Below, piece by piece: positions 34,825 through 44,126 of a stretch of DNA of 64,000 nt (the stretch's first letter is position 1; the number at the start of each line of letters is the position of its first letter). The stretch comes from G963662655 sp963666875 (GTDB lineage Bacteria; Cloacimonadota; Cloacimonadia; Cloacimonadales; JAIOQZ01): assembly GCA_963666875.2 (NCBI GenBank), contig CAXXPU010000005.1, positions 171,916-235,915 of the forward strand, in the 5' to 3' direction. The position numbers and the translations under genes were made by a program. The notes below the pieces were generated by a model, which saw nothing but the letters and a program-made list of their open reading frames with translations, searched no databases and was not told where the DNA came from.

Positions 34825-34831
34825 TCCTTTG

Positions 34832-34857
34832 AAGGGAGAGGCGCTGTTCTCTCCCTT
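34832..34857 (+). terminator. terminator after rpsB
   Basis: AAGGGAGAG pairs with CTCTCCCTT around eight bases and is followed by T4. It splits rpsB from tsf, which are usually one operon, so read-through or a separate tsf promoter is expected. Confidence 0.7.
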
Positions 34858-34906
34858 TTACTTCTAAACTATATTGAAACCAAGACCTTTCAATATTGGG
34901 GGACAC

Positions 34907-35503
34907 ATGAATATTACAGCACAAATGGTAAAAGAATTGCGCGAGAAGACCGGCGTCGGCATGATGGACTGCAAGAAAGCCCTTGCTAAGACCGACGGCG
35001 ACACGGAAAAGGCAATCAAATATCTTCGCGAGAAGGGCATCAGCAAGGCAGAGGCCAAGGCAGACCGCTCGACCAGCGAAGGACTTATCTATTCCTATAT
35101 TCACACCAACGGTAAAATCGGCGTCATGGTCGAAGTCAACTGCGAAACCGACTTCGTTTCCCGCACCGATGCTTTCCAGAATCTTTGCAAGGATATCGCG
35201 ATGCATGTCGCGGCAAGCAATCCGCTCGCCGTCGATGAAAGCGGTATCGATCAGGCGAAGATCGCAAGCGAGAGAGAGATATACCGCAACAAGGCTATGA
35301 ACGAAGGCAAGCCCGAGAATATCGTCGATCGTATCGTTGACGGACAGATCAGCAAGTATATCCAGCAGAACTGCCTCCTGAAGCAGGAATTCGTCAAGGA
35401 TCCCGACAAGACTGTCGGCGATATCGTGACCGAAGCGGTTGCCAAGCTGGGAGAGAACATCCAGGTCGCACGTTTCGTACGTTGGGCGCTGGGCGAGGCA
35501 TAA
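34907..35503 (+). CDS. tsf: elongation factor Ts, short form
   Basis: 198 residues, similar to the short Thermus-type EF-Ts and shorter than the roughly 280 of E. coli. N-terminal UBA-like domain (MVKELREKTGVGMMDCKKAL), then TDFVSRTDAFQNLCKDIAMHVAASNP and the C-terminal QNCLLKQEFVKDPDKTVGD. It exchanges GDP for GTP on EF-Tu. GGGGGA precedes the chosen ATG. It is two bases from pyrH. Confidence 0.96.
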   Translation: MNITAQMVKELREKTGVGMMDCKKALAKTDGDTEKAIKYLREKGISKAEAKADRSTSEGLIYSYIHTNGKIGVMVEVNCETDFVSRTDAFQNLCKDIAMHVAASNPLAVDESGIDQAKIASEREIYRNKAMNEGKPENIVDRIVDGQISKYIQQNCLLKQEFVKDPDKTVGDIVTEAVAKLGENIQVARFVRWALGEA

Positions 35504-35505
35504 GC

Positions 35506-36225
35506 ATGAAGTATTCACCGGAAAAAGTCCATCGCGTAATCGTCAAGGTCAGCGGCGAGGTTTTTGCCGGCGGTAAATCATTTGGTTACGACAACGACGT
35601 GCTGGTGCGAATCGCGGAAGATATCATCCAGGTGCGTCGTGACGGCCTCAGTCTGGGACTCGTCCTGGGCGGCGGGAACATCTATCGCGGCGGTCAGGCT
35701 GCTGCGGAAGTGCGCCGCGTGACGGCCGATCACATCGGAATGCTGGCAACCGTGCAGAACGCGCTGGTGCTGGCGGAATACCTGCGTAACCGCAACTACC
35801 ATGCCGACATCTATTCCGCAGTCCAGATGGACAAGGTCGCGATGTACTATACGCACGACAAGGCCGAGAAATCACTTCGAGAAGGCAAGATTTGCATCTT
35901 CTGCGCAGGTACGGGCAATCCGTATTTCACTACGGATACAGCCGCCGTGCTTCGCGCTACGGAGTTGAATGCGAACCTCGTACTGAAGGGAACCAAGGTC
36001 GATGGCGTCTATTCGGACGATCCGGTGAAGAATCCCAATGCCGAATTTATTCCCGATATTACCTATGACGAGGTACTTTCCCGTAAACTCCAGGTAATGG
36101 ACATGACGGCGTTTTCGCTTGCCAGAGACTACGAAATACCGGTGAAGGTGTTCAACATCAACGAGCCGGGTAGTCTTCAGAAGGCGATCATGTCGAAAAC
36201 AATGGGTACGTTCATTCATCCGTAA
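35506..36225 (+). CDS. pyrH: UMP kinase
   Basis: 239 residues, amino-acid-kinase fold. Marks: VIVKVSGEVFAGG (where KxSGE is typical), LGLVLGGGNIYRGG, CAGTGNPYFTTDTAA and KVFNINEPGSLQKAI. It phosphorylates UMP to UDP. The ATG at 35506 lies two bases after the tsf stop, so translation is probably coupled; no extra ribosome-binding site is needed. Confidence 0.97.
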   Translation: MKYSPEKVHRVIVKVSGEVFAGGKSFGYDNDVLVRIAEDIIQVRRDGLSLGLVLGGGNIYRGGQAAAEVRRVTADHIGMLATVQNALVLAEYLRNRNYHADIYSAVQMDKVAMYYTHDKAEKSLREGKICIFCAGTGNPYFTTDTAAVLRATELNANLVLKGTKVDGVYSDDPVKNPNAEFIPDITYDEVLSRKLQVMDMTAFSLARDYEIPVKVFNINEPGSLQKAIMSKTMGTFIHP

Positions 36226-36245
36226 ACGGAAACAGGAGTCATTGT

Positions 36246-36800
36246 ATGGAAAAGCTGAAAAAAGAAATGGACCAGAAGATGCAGAAGGCGCATGAAAGCC
36301 TGTTGCACCAGTTTACCAAACTGCGTACAGGACGCGCCAGCGTGGCGATCCTCGACGACATCCGCGTGAATTATTACGGTCAACCGACACCGATCAAGCA
36401 GCTTTGCAATATTTCGATACCCGAGCCGCGACTGATCGTGATTCAGCCTTGGGATAAAACGACCCTCGGCGACATCGAAAAGGAAATTCTCGCTGCCAAC
36501 CTCGGCATCACGCCGGAAAACGATGGAAACGTGATTCGCCTTCCCTTCCAGCAACTTACCGAAGAGAAGCGCAAGGACATCGTCAAGCAGATCAAGAAGC
36601 TTGCCGAAGACACGAAGATATCCATCCGCAACATCCGCAGAGACGGAAACGAAACCGGCAAGAAGATGAAGAAGAACAGCGAAATCACGGAAGACGACGA
36701 GAAGAAGCTTCTCACCGAAATCCAGGAATTGACCGATAAATGGATCGAGAAGACGTCCGAGTCCGCAGATCACAAAGAAAAAGAGATAATGGAAATCTAA
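36246..36800 (+). CDS. frr: ribosome recycling factor
   Basis: 184 residues. Marks: HQFTKLRTGRASVAILDDIRVNYYG, TPIKQLCNISIPEPRLIVIQPWD, NDGNVIRLPFQQLTEEKRKD and VRNIRR-like SIRNIRRDGNE. It splits post-termination ribosomes together with EF-G. It directly follows pyrH, the standard tsf-pyrH-frr order. Confidence 0.97.
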   Translation: MEKLKKEMDQKMQKAHESLLHQFTKLRTGRASVAILDDIRVNYYGQPTPIKQLCNISIPEPRLIVIQPWDKTTLGDIEKEILAANLGITPENDGNVIRLPFQQLTEEKRKDIVKQIKKLAEDTKISIRNIRRDGNETGKKMKKNSEITEDDEKKLLTEIQELTDKWIEKTSESADHKEKEIMEI

Positions 36801-36809
36801 GAGGTAACT

Positions 36810-36983
36810 ATGCCCTTTGTGATAACATCAGAATGTGTTAACTGTGGTGAATGTGTCGATGTGTGCCCCGTCTCGGCGATTATCGAAGGCGACGGCATCC
36901 ACGAAATCACGGACAGCTGTATCGATTGCGGAAAATGCCAGGAGATTTGTCCCGTCGATGCCATACGAGGCAACGGCGGCTGA
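36810..36983 (+). CDS. 2[4Fe-4S] ferredoxin
   Basis: A 57-residue protein that is easy to miss because of its length. Two complete cluster motifs are present: CVNCGECVDVCP (Cys9, 12, 15, 19) and CIDCGKCQEICP (Cys37, 40, 43, 47). This is the clostridial-type low-potential electron carrier. GAGGT lies upstream of the ATG, nine bases after frr stops, so it is probably on the tsf-pyrH-frr transcript, and a terminator follows. It implies anaerobic electron transfer. Confidence 0.92.
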   Translation: MPFVITSECVNCGECVDVCPVSAIIEGDGIHEITDSCIDCGKCQEICPVDAIRGNGG

Positions 36984-37005
36984 TCCTGATAAAGGTATTG
37001 ACAAG

Positions 37006-37024
37006 AGGCGGTTTCAGACCGCCT
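37006..37024 (+). terminator. terminator of the tsf-pyrH-frr-ferredoxin unit
   Basis: AGGCGGT pairs with ACCGCCT around TTCAG and is followed by TTTGTTTT. Confidence 0.8.
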
Positions 37025-37053
37025 TTTGTTTTATCCTGAAGTAAGGAGTGGTC

Positions 37054-39738
37054 ATGCTGAGAAAGCTTCTGCCCGCAATGCTGTTACTCGTCTCGAGTCT
37101 GTTTTCCATTACCGCTGATGAGATCGACTTCGTACACCGCAAGGAACTCTGGGATATTTTTGCATACAACCTCTCTCAGATCCGGCAAATGCAACAAGAC
37201 TCGCCTGAAAACACATTTTTCTATACCGTCCTGATGGATTACTACCGCGCCATCGACGATTCCATCCAATACGCGCAGACCCTCTTCGAAAAAGCCCGTA
37301 GCCTGCACGATCTGGAATCGGCTTACAGTTACGCATCGCTCGACGATCACGAGACGCAGGGCGCTTTTCTGCGCGACATCGAGTTCACCGAGCCGCATGA
37401 ACAAGCGGTCCTCCAACTCGCAATCGACAACGTGGAAGACGATTCGCTGCGACAGGCGAGGATCGACACGCTCCTCACCCGCTTCGGGGAGGCAAACGTC
37501 ATCCTCGAGGCCTTCGCCAAGCAGAAGGTCGATGATATTGCGGTCGAGCGCGACGACAGCCTGCGAATCGAGAAGATCGACCAGCTCTTCGACATCCTTC
37601 CCGAATCGCAGTGGACGGCGTCGCTGCACTATCTACGCATCAACGCGATTATCAACCGGAAGTTTTACGACGAAGCAATCGACGTGATCTCCGGCATCCC
37701 GCTGAAGGACGATGCCACCCGTTACGCGGTCGTACTCTCGATGCTCAGCGACGACCTGCTCGACCACCTGCAATCGCAGAACATTGTGGACGATTATCTC
37801 GAAAGCACGAAGTTCATCCTCAACCAACTCATCGAGTCGAGTTCCTGTCTCGACACCGTACGATTCATGTACAACCGCTTCCCGCGAGAGGAGTTCCGGA
37901 AAAAGGTGAAGCTGCTGCAAGCACGGTTCATCTATACGGATATCCGGTACGGACTCGTCAACGAGGACATGACGCTCGAATCCATCGAACGGGCCTTGCA
38001 CCTCCTCGATTCGATCCGGTACGACAACAACGACGCGGGTGAGCAGGCCGAGGTGGAATACTGGAAGGGAAAGATTCTGGCCATGAGTCGTATCGAGCCG
38101 AATCGAGTCGAAGCTGCGCGACATCTCGTGCGCTGCCTCGTCCTCGGAGCGCCTCGAAAACGCTACGATGAAAAGGCGTTTGAGACACTTTCAGAACTTC
38201 ATGTACAACTTGAGATTGATGTCCCCATTATGCAATGGTCAAGGATGTTGCATGATTACAGCGGGATCATTTTCGAGGATGTCACAATCGACGCCGGGCT
38301 TGGAGAGAGTCGCGAATCGAGGGTGGCGTTCGGCGACTTCGACAACGACGGCGACGACGATCTACTGCTCTCCGGCAGGAAGATCTGGCGCAACAACGGC
38401 GATGGTACCTTCTCCGACTTCACGGAGCAGGCTGCGTTCAAGCCGGTCGGAGCCTCGGGCGGATTGTGGGCGGATATCAACCGTGACGGCTATCTCGATA
38501 TCGTGGTTACCTCTCACGCGAAAGGCGGTGACGCGATTTACATCGCGAAAGGCGTCGGCTACTATCCTGTTGCCGATACCACCGTCAGCGACCCCTACCC
38601 CACCGAAGGCGCCGGCTTGACCGATCTGAATCAGGACGGATATCCCGAACTGTACATGGCAAGCTACGAGGTTTCGGGTGAATACATCGGATTGCAGGAT
38701 TTCTTCTACGACAACCTGAACGGCGAGATGATCGACATGAGCGATATCATCGGTATCAGAACACGATACAACGATTCGCAGAACGCGCAGGCCGGGCGCG
38801 GCGTCGCGCCAGCGGACTACGACAACGACGGCGTGCAGGAAATCCTGGTATGCAACTACCGGCTCGACCGCAATTTCCTCTTCGACTACAATCCCAACAC
38901 GAAGAAAGTCACCGATATCGCCGCGCTGGAAGGTCTCGCCGGCAACAACGTCGATGGCTGGTACGGTCACACCATAGGTGCCGCATGGGGCGACTACGAC
39001 AACGACGGCGACCTCGATTTATTCATGTGCAACCTCGCGCACCCACGCTACATAGAGTTTTCGGACATCAGCATGCTGCTGCGCAACGACGGCAGGACAT
39101 CCCGCACCATCGACGGCAAGACGATCGAATACACCCAATTCACCGATGTCACAAAGGACGCCGGTATCACCTACGACGAGCTGCACAGCGATCCCAACTG
39201 GTTCGACGCGGACAACGACGGCGATCTCGACCTCTTCATGCCCTCGATCTACCAGAACGACCGCTCCTACCTTTACCGCAACAACGGCGACGGCACGTTT
39301 ACCGACATCACCTGGCTGAGCGGGTGCCGTACGTACAATGGCTGGGGAAACGCGGTTGCCGATGTCGATCTGGACGGCAGACTCGACCTCTGTGTGGGCA
39401 GCGGAAGCGGCGTCAGATTATTCCGGAACGTCACCCGCAATAATAATCGTTCGATCTTCATCAAGCCATTCTGGAATGAAGAGAAACCCTCCATCGTTTC
39501 GCGTGACGGATGGAGAAGATATATGCCCAATACTCCCGCCTGGGGCGCGCGAATCGAGCTCGTGTACGAGTCAAACGATTATCCGGTCGGCGAACGCCTA
39601 ATAATACGCGAGTTTTCGAGCGTTAAAGGGACGACCTCCCAGGACAGCCAGTTCATCCACTTCGGTTTTCAGCAAGGCACGTTGAAGGAGATTCGCCTTC
39701 TGAACGGAGACCGGGTAATCAATCGCATAAAATATTAA
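37054..39738 (+). CDS. secreted FG-GAP/VCBS-repeat protein with helical N-terminal half
   Basis: The ATG at 37054 is better placed after AAGGAG than the in-frame GTG at 37048; 894 residues. A signal peptide (MLRKLLPAMLLLVSSLFSITA) precedes a helical TPR-like half of about 380 residues. The C-terminal half has seven Asp-rich calcium-binding loops (GDFDNDGDDDLLL, DINRDGYLDIVV, DLNQDGYPELYM, DYDNDGVQEILV, DYDNDGDLDLFM, DADNDGDLDLFM, DVDLDGRLDLCV) forming a beta-propeller, and ends in an ASPIC/UnbV-like segment. Exported; probably for binding to surfaces or partners. No enzyme motif seen. Confidence 0.85.
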   Translation: MLRKLLPAMLLLVSSLFSITADEIDFVHRKELWDIFAYNLSQIRQMQQDSPENTFFYTVLMDYYRAIDDSIQYAQTLFEKARSLHDLESAYSYASLDDHETQGAFLRDIEFTEPHEQAVLQLAIDNVEDDSLRQARIDTLLTRFGEANVILEAFAKQKVDDIAVERDDSLRIEKIDQLFDILPESQWTASLHYLRINAIINRKFYDEAIDVISGIPLKDDATRYAVVLSMLSDDLLDHLQSQNIVDDYLESTKFILNQLIESSSCLDTVRFMYNRFPREEFRKKVKLLQARFIYTDIRYGLVNEDMTLESIERALHLLDSIRYDNNDAGEQAEVEYWKGKILAMSRIEPNRVEAARHLVRCLVLGAPRKRYDEKAFETLSELHVQLEIDVPIMQWSRMLHDYSGIIFEDVTIDAGLGESRESRVAFGDFDNDGDDDLLLSGRKIWRNNGDGTFSDFTEQAAFKPVGASGGLWADINRDGYLDIVVTSHAKGGDAIYIAKGVGYYPVADTTVSDPYPTEGAGLTDLNQDGYPELYMASYEVSGEYIGLQDFFYDNLNGEMIDMSDIIGIRTRYNDSQNAQAGRGVAPADYDNDGVQEILVCNYRLDRNFLFDYNPNTKKVTDIAALEGLAGNNVDGWYGHTIGAAWGDYDNDGDLDLFMCNLAHPRYIEFSDISMLLRNDGRTSRTIDGKTIEYTQFTDVTKDAGITYDELHSDPNWFDADNDGDLDLFMPSIYQNDRSYLYRNNGDGTFTDITWLSGCRTYNGWGNAVADVDLDGRLDLCVGSGSGVRLFRNVTRNNNRSIFIKPFWNEEKPSIVSRDGWRRYMPNTPAWGARIELVYESNDYPVGERLIIREFSSVKGTTSQDSQFIHFGFQQGTLKEIRLLNGDRVINRIKY

Positions 39739-39754
39739 CAGCAAGGAATACAGT

Positions 39755-42700
39755 ATGAAATGGTCACTCTTTCTCGTAACAATCCTGATGATTACATCGA
39801 TTGCAGCCTATGAGCCGCATTTCATGTATGATCCGGCCATATCGGCGGACGGAAACACCGTATGCTTCTGCTATATGGGTGATCTCTGGTCGGTGCCGTT
39901 CGAGGGCGGCGTGGCAACGCGCCTGACCGCTACAGAAGGCTCCGAAAATTCGCCGGTGTATTCTCCGGACGGCAAGTGGATTGCCTATAACTCGAACTAC
40001 GAAGGATTCCGCGCCTCCTACATCATCCCGTCCGACGGCGGTCTCGCCAAGCGTGTCACGACCGAATTCGCCCAGGTTGCGGACTGGTTCCCGGACGGCA
40101 AATCGCTTCTGGTGAATCACTATGTCATGCGGAAGGGAAACCCATTTTTCCAGGTTTTTCTCGACGGCAGAAGACCCGTTGAATACGCGGGATACGGCGA
40201 TACGTTCGCCAAGTTCACCGCGGGTGGAGATCGCATCATTTACAGCGATCGCGGAGAACCGTTTCGGGAAAAATATCGCGGCAGCATCAACGGCGACCTG
40301 TGGTCGATCGATGTCAGGACCAAGACCTATACCCGGCTCACCAACACCGAACTGACCGAGCGCTACCCCGTCTGCTCCCATCAGAGCGACACCGTCTATT
40401 TCAGCTATTCGGACGGCGAAATATTGCAGATATTCCGGGCGCCGCTCGACAATCTCGACGCGCGCGAGCAACTGACCCACTTCGATACCTGGTCGGCACG
40501 CGATCTCGACATCGCGCACGAAAACGACCGCATCGTCTATGAGTTCTTCGACCGCATCGGCAGCTACGAACCCGCCACGGGTGTAGCGAAGCCCATCGAT
40601 ATCGAGGTCAGGGAGCAGTTCCACGACGAATTTATCGAGCGCAGGGATGTGACCAACCGTTTCGATAGATTCGCGATCTCGCCCAACGGCAAGCTGATCG
40701 CTTTCTCGGCTTATTACGACCTCTTCGCCGTTCCCGAAAAGGGTGGCGAGGTCCTGCAGCTCACCCACAATCAAGCCGGAATCGACGACATCACCGTGAT
40801 GGACGACGGCACCACGATCTACTATTCGTCGTATGAGAAGGGCGTCCCCCGCCTCTACCGGACCAGCGTCAAAACACCCGGCAAGACGGAGATGATACGC
40901 TGGAGCAAGGATCGCTATATCGAATCGGTCGATCACCTCGCCGGCAATCGTCTGCTGATCCGGTTCAGCGAGAGCGAGACGCGAGACCGGATCGCCATCG
41001 CCGACAGCACCGCATCGAAATTCAATATCATGGACGAGCAGTTCATCAACTCCTGTTCCGCGATCAGCCCGGATGAGCGCTACCTGATTTATTGCAATGT
41101 CGTCCCCGAGTATTTTACGCACGAGCTCCACCTGTACGACTTCGAGGAAAAGACCGATCAAACCCTCTTCATCCTGAACAGCGACATCTCCGACATCTTC
41201 TGGGGCACGGACGGCAAAACCGTATTCTATACCAGATACGGCGACATCTACCGTCTGGACATCTTCCCGAAAGACGACTATTACAAGGAAGAAGATCACT
41301 GGAAGTCGATCTTCGAGCCGGGACCGGAAAGCAAGGACGACGACGAGGACGAGGATGAGGAAAAAGTAGCCGTCGAGTACGAGCTGAAGGATATCCGCGA
41401 ACGGCAGCAACCGATCGTCACGCGCGACGGCTTCAACTACGTCGTATGGGTAGAAAACGATTCGACCCTCTACTATATCGACAGCATTGACGACGACAAC
41501 ACGCTCAGAAAGACCGATTACAAGGGTAAAAACGACAAGAGCATCCACAATTTCAAAGGTGAAATCATCGATGATATCGGCTACAACGAGGCGAACAAGA
41601 AAATCTACCTCCGGCAGGGAAACATTGCGACCAGCTTCGATATCGCATCCAGTGCGAGCAAGCCGCTCGAAAACAAATTGAAATACTCCTGGGACCGGAG
41701 CGACCTGAACCGAACCATTTTCGACTGCGTATGGGTCGAGTTCGGCAGGGGCTTCTACGATCCCGCGATGCAAGGTGTCGATTGGGACGCGGCGTACAAG
41801 CTGTTCTCACCTCATGTCGATGGCGCACTCACGCCGGATATGCTGGCTTCAGTCGTCGATGAGATGATCGGCGACGTGAACGCCTCGCACACGGGATTCT
41901 ACCCCCGCAGAGACAAGGAGTTCCGACAGATGAATCCCGCCTCGCTGGGGCTGGAATTCGACTATTCGGAATCGCGCTCGCGCGGCATTCGTGTCAGGAA
42001 GATTTACCGGCAATCGAAGCTGTACGAACCGTTCGGAATCCGCGAGGGGGACATCCTGCTCGAAATCGACGGCGTGAAGATCGACCGGGAAACATCGATC
42101 GAAACACTGCTTCTCGACAAGACCGGAGAGAAGATCAAACTCGTCTTCGACACGGACGACGGCGAAAAAGAAGCGGAGATCAAGGGTCTAAGCTACTGGC
42201 AGAACTACCAGATGGCGTATCTCAACTGGGTGGATGAGCGAACCGAGCTGACGGACGAGCTTTCGGAGGGGAAATTCGCGTATGTCCACCTCCCGGAGAT
42301 GAGCTGGCCCAATTACAGTAAATTTCTCGACGACCTCTTCGTGCTTCAGATCGATAAAGATGCGCTGGTGCTGGATTTTCGTGGTAATCGCGGCGGCTGG
42401 ATACACGATTACGTTTTGCAGGCTCTCACCAGACAACCCTATGCCCAGATGTCCATCCGGTATTTCAGCGCCAAGAAAATGAACACACCGTATCAGACCT
42501 GGGAGAAGCCGGTCGTCCTCCTGATCGACCATAACTCCTTCTCCGACGGCGAGATATTCCCCCATCTGTTTAAATACAAGAAGCTTGGGAAAGTCGTCGG
42601 CGAGCCCACCAGCGGATCGGTGATCGGAACCGGGCATGTAAATTTCATGGACGGCTCCAGCATGCGCATGCCGAGTAACGGCTGGTACTCTCTGGATGAT

Positions 42701-42823
42701 GAGAACATGGAAGGAAACGGCGTTCAGCCCGACATCTACGTCTCCCCCACACCCGAGCAGATCATCGAGGAGGACGACGTGCAACTGAAGCGTGCCATCG
42801 AGGAGCTACTGAAGGAGTTTTAG
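39755..42823 (+). CDS. tricorn-like S41 peptidase, exported
   Basis: 1022 residues. Signal peptide (MKWSLFLVTILMITSIAA), then WD40-like/PD40 beta-propellers (YDPAISADGNTVCFCYMGDLWSVP, YSPDGKWIAYNS) through about residue 520, a strongly acidic linker (KDDDEDEDEEK), a core helical segment, a PDZ domain (GIREGDILLEIDGVKI) and the S41 protease domain (LDFRGNRGGWIHDYV, HNSFSDGEIFPH with the nucleophile Ser, GEPTSGSVIGTG). Tricorn-type enzymes degrade peptides passed through the propeller. The signal peptide places it in the periplasm. Sixteen bases after the FG-GAP gene. Confidence 0.93.
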   Translation: MKWSLFLVTILMITSIAAYEPHFMYDPAISADGNTVCFCYMGDLWSVPFEGGVATRLTATEGSENSPVYSPDGKWIAYNSNYEGFRASYIIPSDGGLAKRVTTEFAQVADWFPDGKSLLVNHYVMRKGNPFFQVFLDGRRPVEYAGYGDTFAKFTAGGDRIIYSDRGEPFREKYRGSINGDLWSIDVRTKTYTRLTNTELTERYPVCSHQSDTVYFSYSDGEILQIFRAPLDNLDAREQLTHFDTWSARDLDIAHENDRIVYEFFDRIGSYEPATGVAKPIDIEVREQFHDEFIERRDVTNRFDRFAISPNGKLIAFSAYYDLFAVPEKGGEVLQLTHNQAGIDDITVMDDGTTIYYSSYEKGVPRLYRTSVKTPGKTEMIRWSKDRYIESVDHLAGNRLLIRFSESETRDRIAIADSTASKFNIMDEQFINSCSAISPDERYLIYCNVVPEYFTHELHLYDFEEKTDQTLFILNSDISDIFWGTDGKTVFYTRYGDIYRLDIFPKDDYYKEEDHWKSIFEPGPESKDDDEDEDEEKVAVEYELKDIRERQQPIVTRDGFNYVVWVENDSTLYYIDSIDDDNTLRKTDYKGKNDKSIHNFKGEIIDDIGYNEANKKIYLRQGNIATSFDIASSASKPLENKLKYSWDRSDLNRTIFDCVWVEFGRGFYDPAMQGVDWDAAYKLFSPHVDGALTPDMLASVVDEMIGDVNASHTGFYPRRDKEFRQMNPASLGLEFDYSESRSRGIRVRKIYRQSKLYEPFGIREGDILLEIDGVKIDRETSIETLLLDKTGEKIKLVFDTDDGEKEAEIKGLSYWQNYQMAYLNWVDERTELTDELSEGKFAYVHLPEMSWPNYSKFLDDLFVLQIDKDALVLDFRGNRGGWIHDYVLQALTRQPYAQMSIRYFSAKKMNTPYQTWEKPVVLLIDHNSFSDGEIFPHLFKYKKLGKVVGEPTSGSVIGTGHVNFMDGSSMRMPSNGWYSLDDENMEGNGVQPDIYVSPTPEQIIEEDDVQLKRAIEELLKEF

Positions 42824-42830
42824 TCCGGTT

Positions 42831-44123
42831 ATGCGATTCACGGAGCGGTTTATATATCACATCTGGGATGCGGGTCACCTGCGTTCGAAGGTAAAGACAG
42901 TCTCCGGAAGCGACCTCGAAGTACTTTTCAGCGGTCAATGGAACACGGATGCGGGACCGGATTTCTTCGGAGCCGTTGTACGGGTCGGGAACGAAATCCT
43001 GCATGGCGATGTGGAAATCCATATCAAGACATCCGACTGGGACGCACATGGTCACACCGACAATCCCGACTACCGCAATGTCGTGCTACACGTGGTGATG
43101 GAGCATGACTCCGGCGATACACTGACCTGGACAAGCGCCGGGCGTACCATCGAAATCCTCGAACTGAAAGGTCAGCTCGATCCCTCGATGAAAAAGTTGA
43201 TCGAGCGCTACGAAGGCGTGGAATTCACCCCCGGTGATAAGGAATGCGATTTCCTCGGACAGCTCAGCGATCCGAAACAATTCTTCGAAAACCTCGGCAT
43301 GACCCGTCTCGGCAAGAAGAGCAATCGGTTCGCGGCCGAACTGATCTTCAACGACTACGATCAGGTATTGTGGCAGGGGCTGGCGGAATCGCTCGGTTAC
43401 AGCCACAACAAGTTTCAAATGCTGGAGATGTCGCGACGCCTGCCCTACGACTTCCTAAAGACATTCAAGACCCGCGACGCCATGCTGGGCACCATCCTGA
43501 GTCTTTCCGGCCTTCTGGAGCGGCTCCCCTCCACCTTCCCCATGATCTGGATATCCAAGTGGCGCGAGCAGGCGATTATACCCGATGAGATCGACATCCT
43601 GCGCGACGTCCCCTGGAAGCTCTTCCGGCAGCGACCGGTCAACCACCCCGGGATCAGGATGATGCAGGTGGCGCAACTCCTGTGGGATTCGTTCGACAGC
43701 TCGCTATTCCAACGATTTGCCGCTTGCTTCTCGCAGCCGCAAGGGAATTTCCGCGTCAAGGCGCTGCGTGTACGCGTGCACAGACTTTTCCTCGATTCCC
43801 AGGGATGGTTGCCGGAAAAATACCATCTTGGCGAATCACGCATCGATATCTTTATCGTCAATATCCTGCTGCCGCTGATGCTGCTCTACAGCCGCCAGAA
43901 CGGCTACATCGAACTAAAGGAAGCGGTTGACAAGACATTCAGGAATTTTCCCTCCTTGACGGAAAACCGCGTCACCCGTTCCATGCGAAAATTCGTTCCC
44001 GGGCTGAAGACTCTCGGAAGCGTTCATCAGCAGGGAATGATACAGCTTCACAGCGATTTCTGCCGGCACCACCAGTGCGACCTCTGCCGCGACGCGTGGG
44101 CACTATATATACGAAAGGATTGA
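42831..44123 (+). CDS. DUF2851 family protein
   Basis: 430 residues, cytosolic. The family signature is clear: FSGQWNTDAGPDFFGAVVRVG, GDVEIHIKTSDWDAHGHTDNPDYRNVVLHVV near residue 60-90, and a C-terminal Cys pair in HHQCDLCRDAW. DUF2851 occurs mainly in Bacteroidota and related phyla; the N-terminal motif resembles restriction-like nuclease folds, but the function is not established. It starts seven bases after the tricorn gene and ends three bases before the S9 peptidase gene, so all are one operon. Confidence 0.88.
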   Translation: MRFTERFIYHIWDAGHLRSKVKTVSGSDLEVLFSGQWNTDAGPDFFGAVVRVGNEILHGDVEIHIKTSDWDAHGHTDNPDYRNVVLHVVMEHDSGDTLTWTSAGRTIEILELKGQLDPSMKKLIERYEGVEFTPGDKECDFLGQLSDPKQFFENLGMTRLGKKSNRFAAELIFNDYDQVLWQGLAESLGYSHNKFQMLEMSRRLPYDFLKTFKTRDAMLGTILSLSGLLERLPSTFPMIWISKWREQAIIPDEIDILRDVPWKLFRQRPVNHPGIRMMQVAQLLWDSFDSSLFQRFAACFSQPQGNFRVKALRVRVHRLFLDSQGWLPEKYHLGESRIDIFIVNILLPLMLLYSRQNGYIELKEAVDKTFRNFPSLTENRVTRSMRKFVPGLKTLGSVHQQGMIQLHSDFCRHHQCDLCRDAWALYIRKD

Positions 44124-44126
44124 TTC

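Noticed and set aside
39764..41773. Very long minus-strand frame opposite the tricorn-like gene
   Set aside because: It is a shadow caused by codon bias in the plus-strand gene, whose signal peptide, PDZ and S41 motifs are unmistakable.
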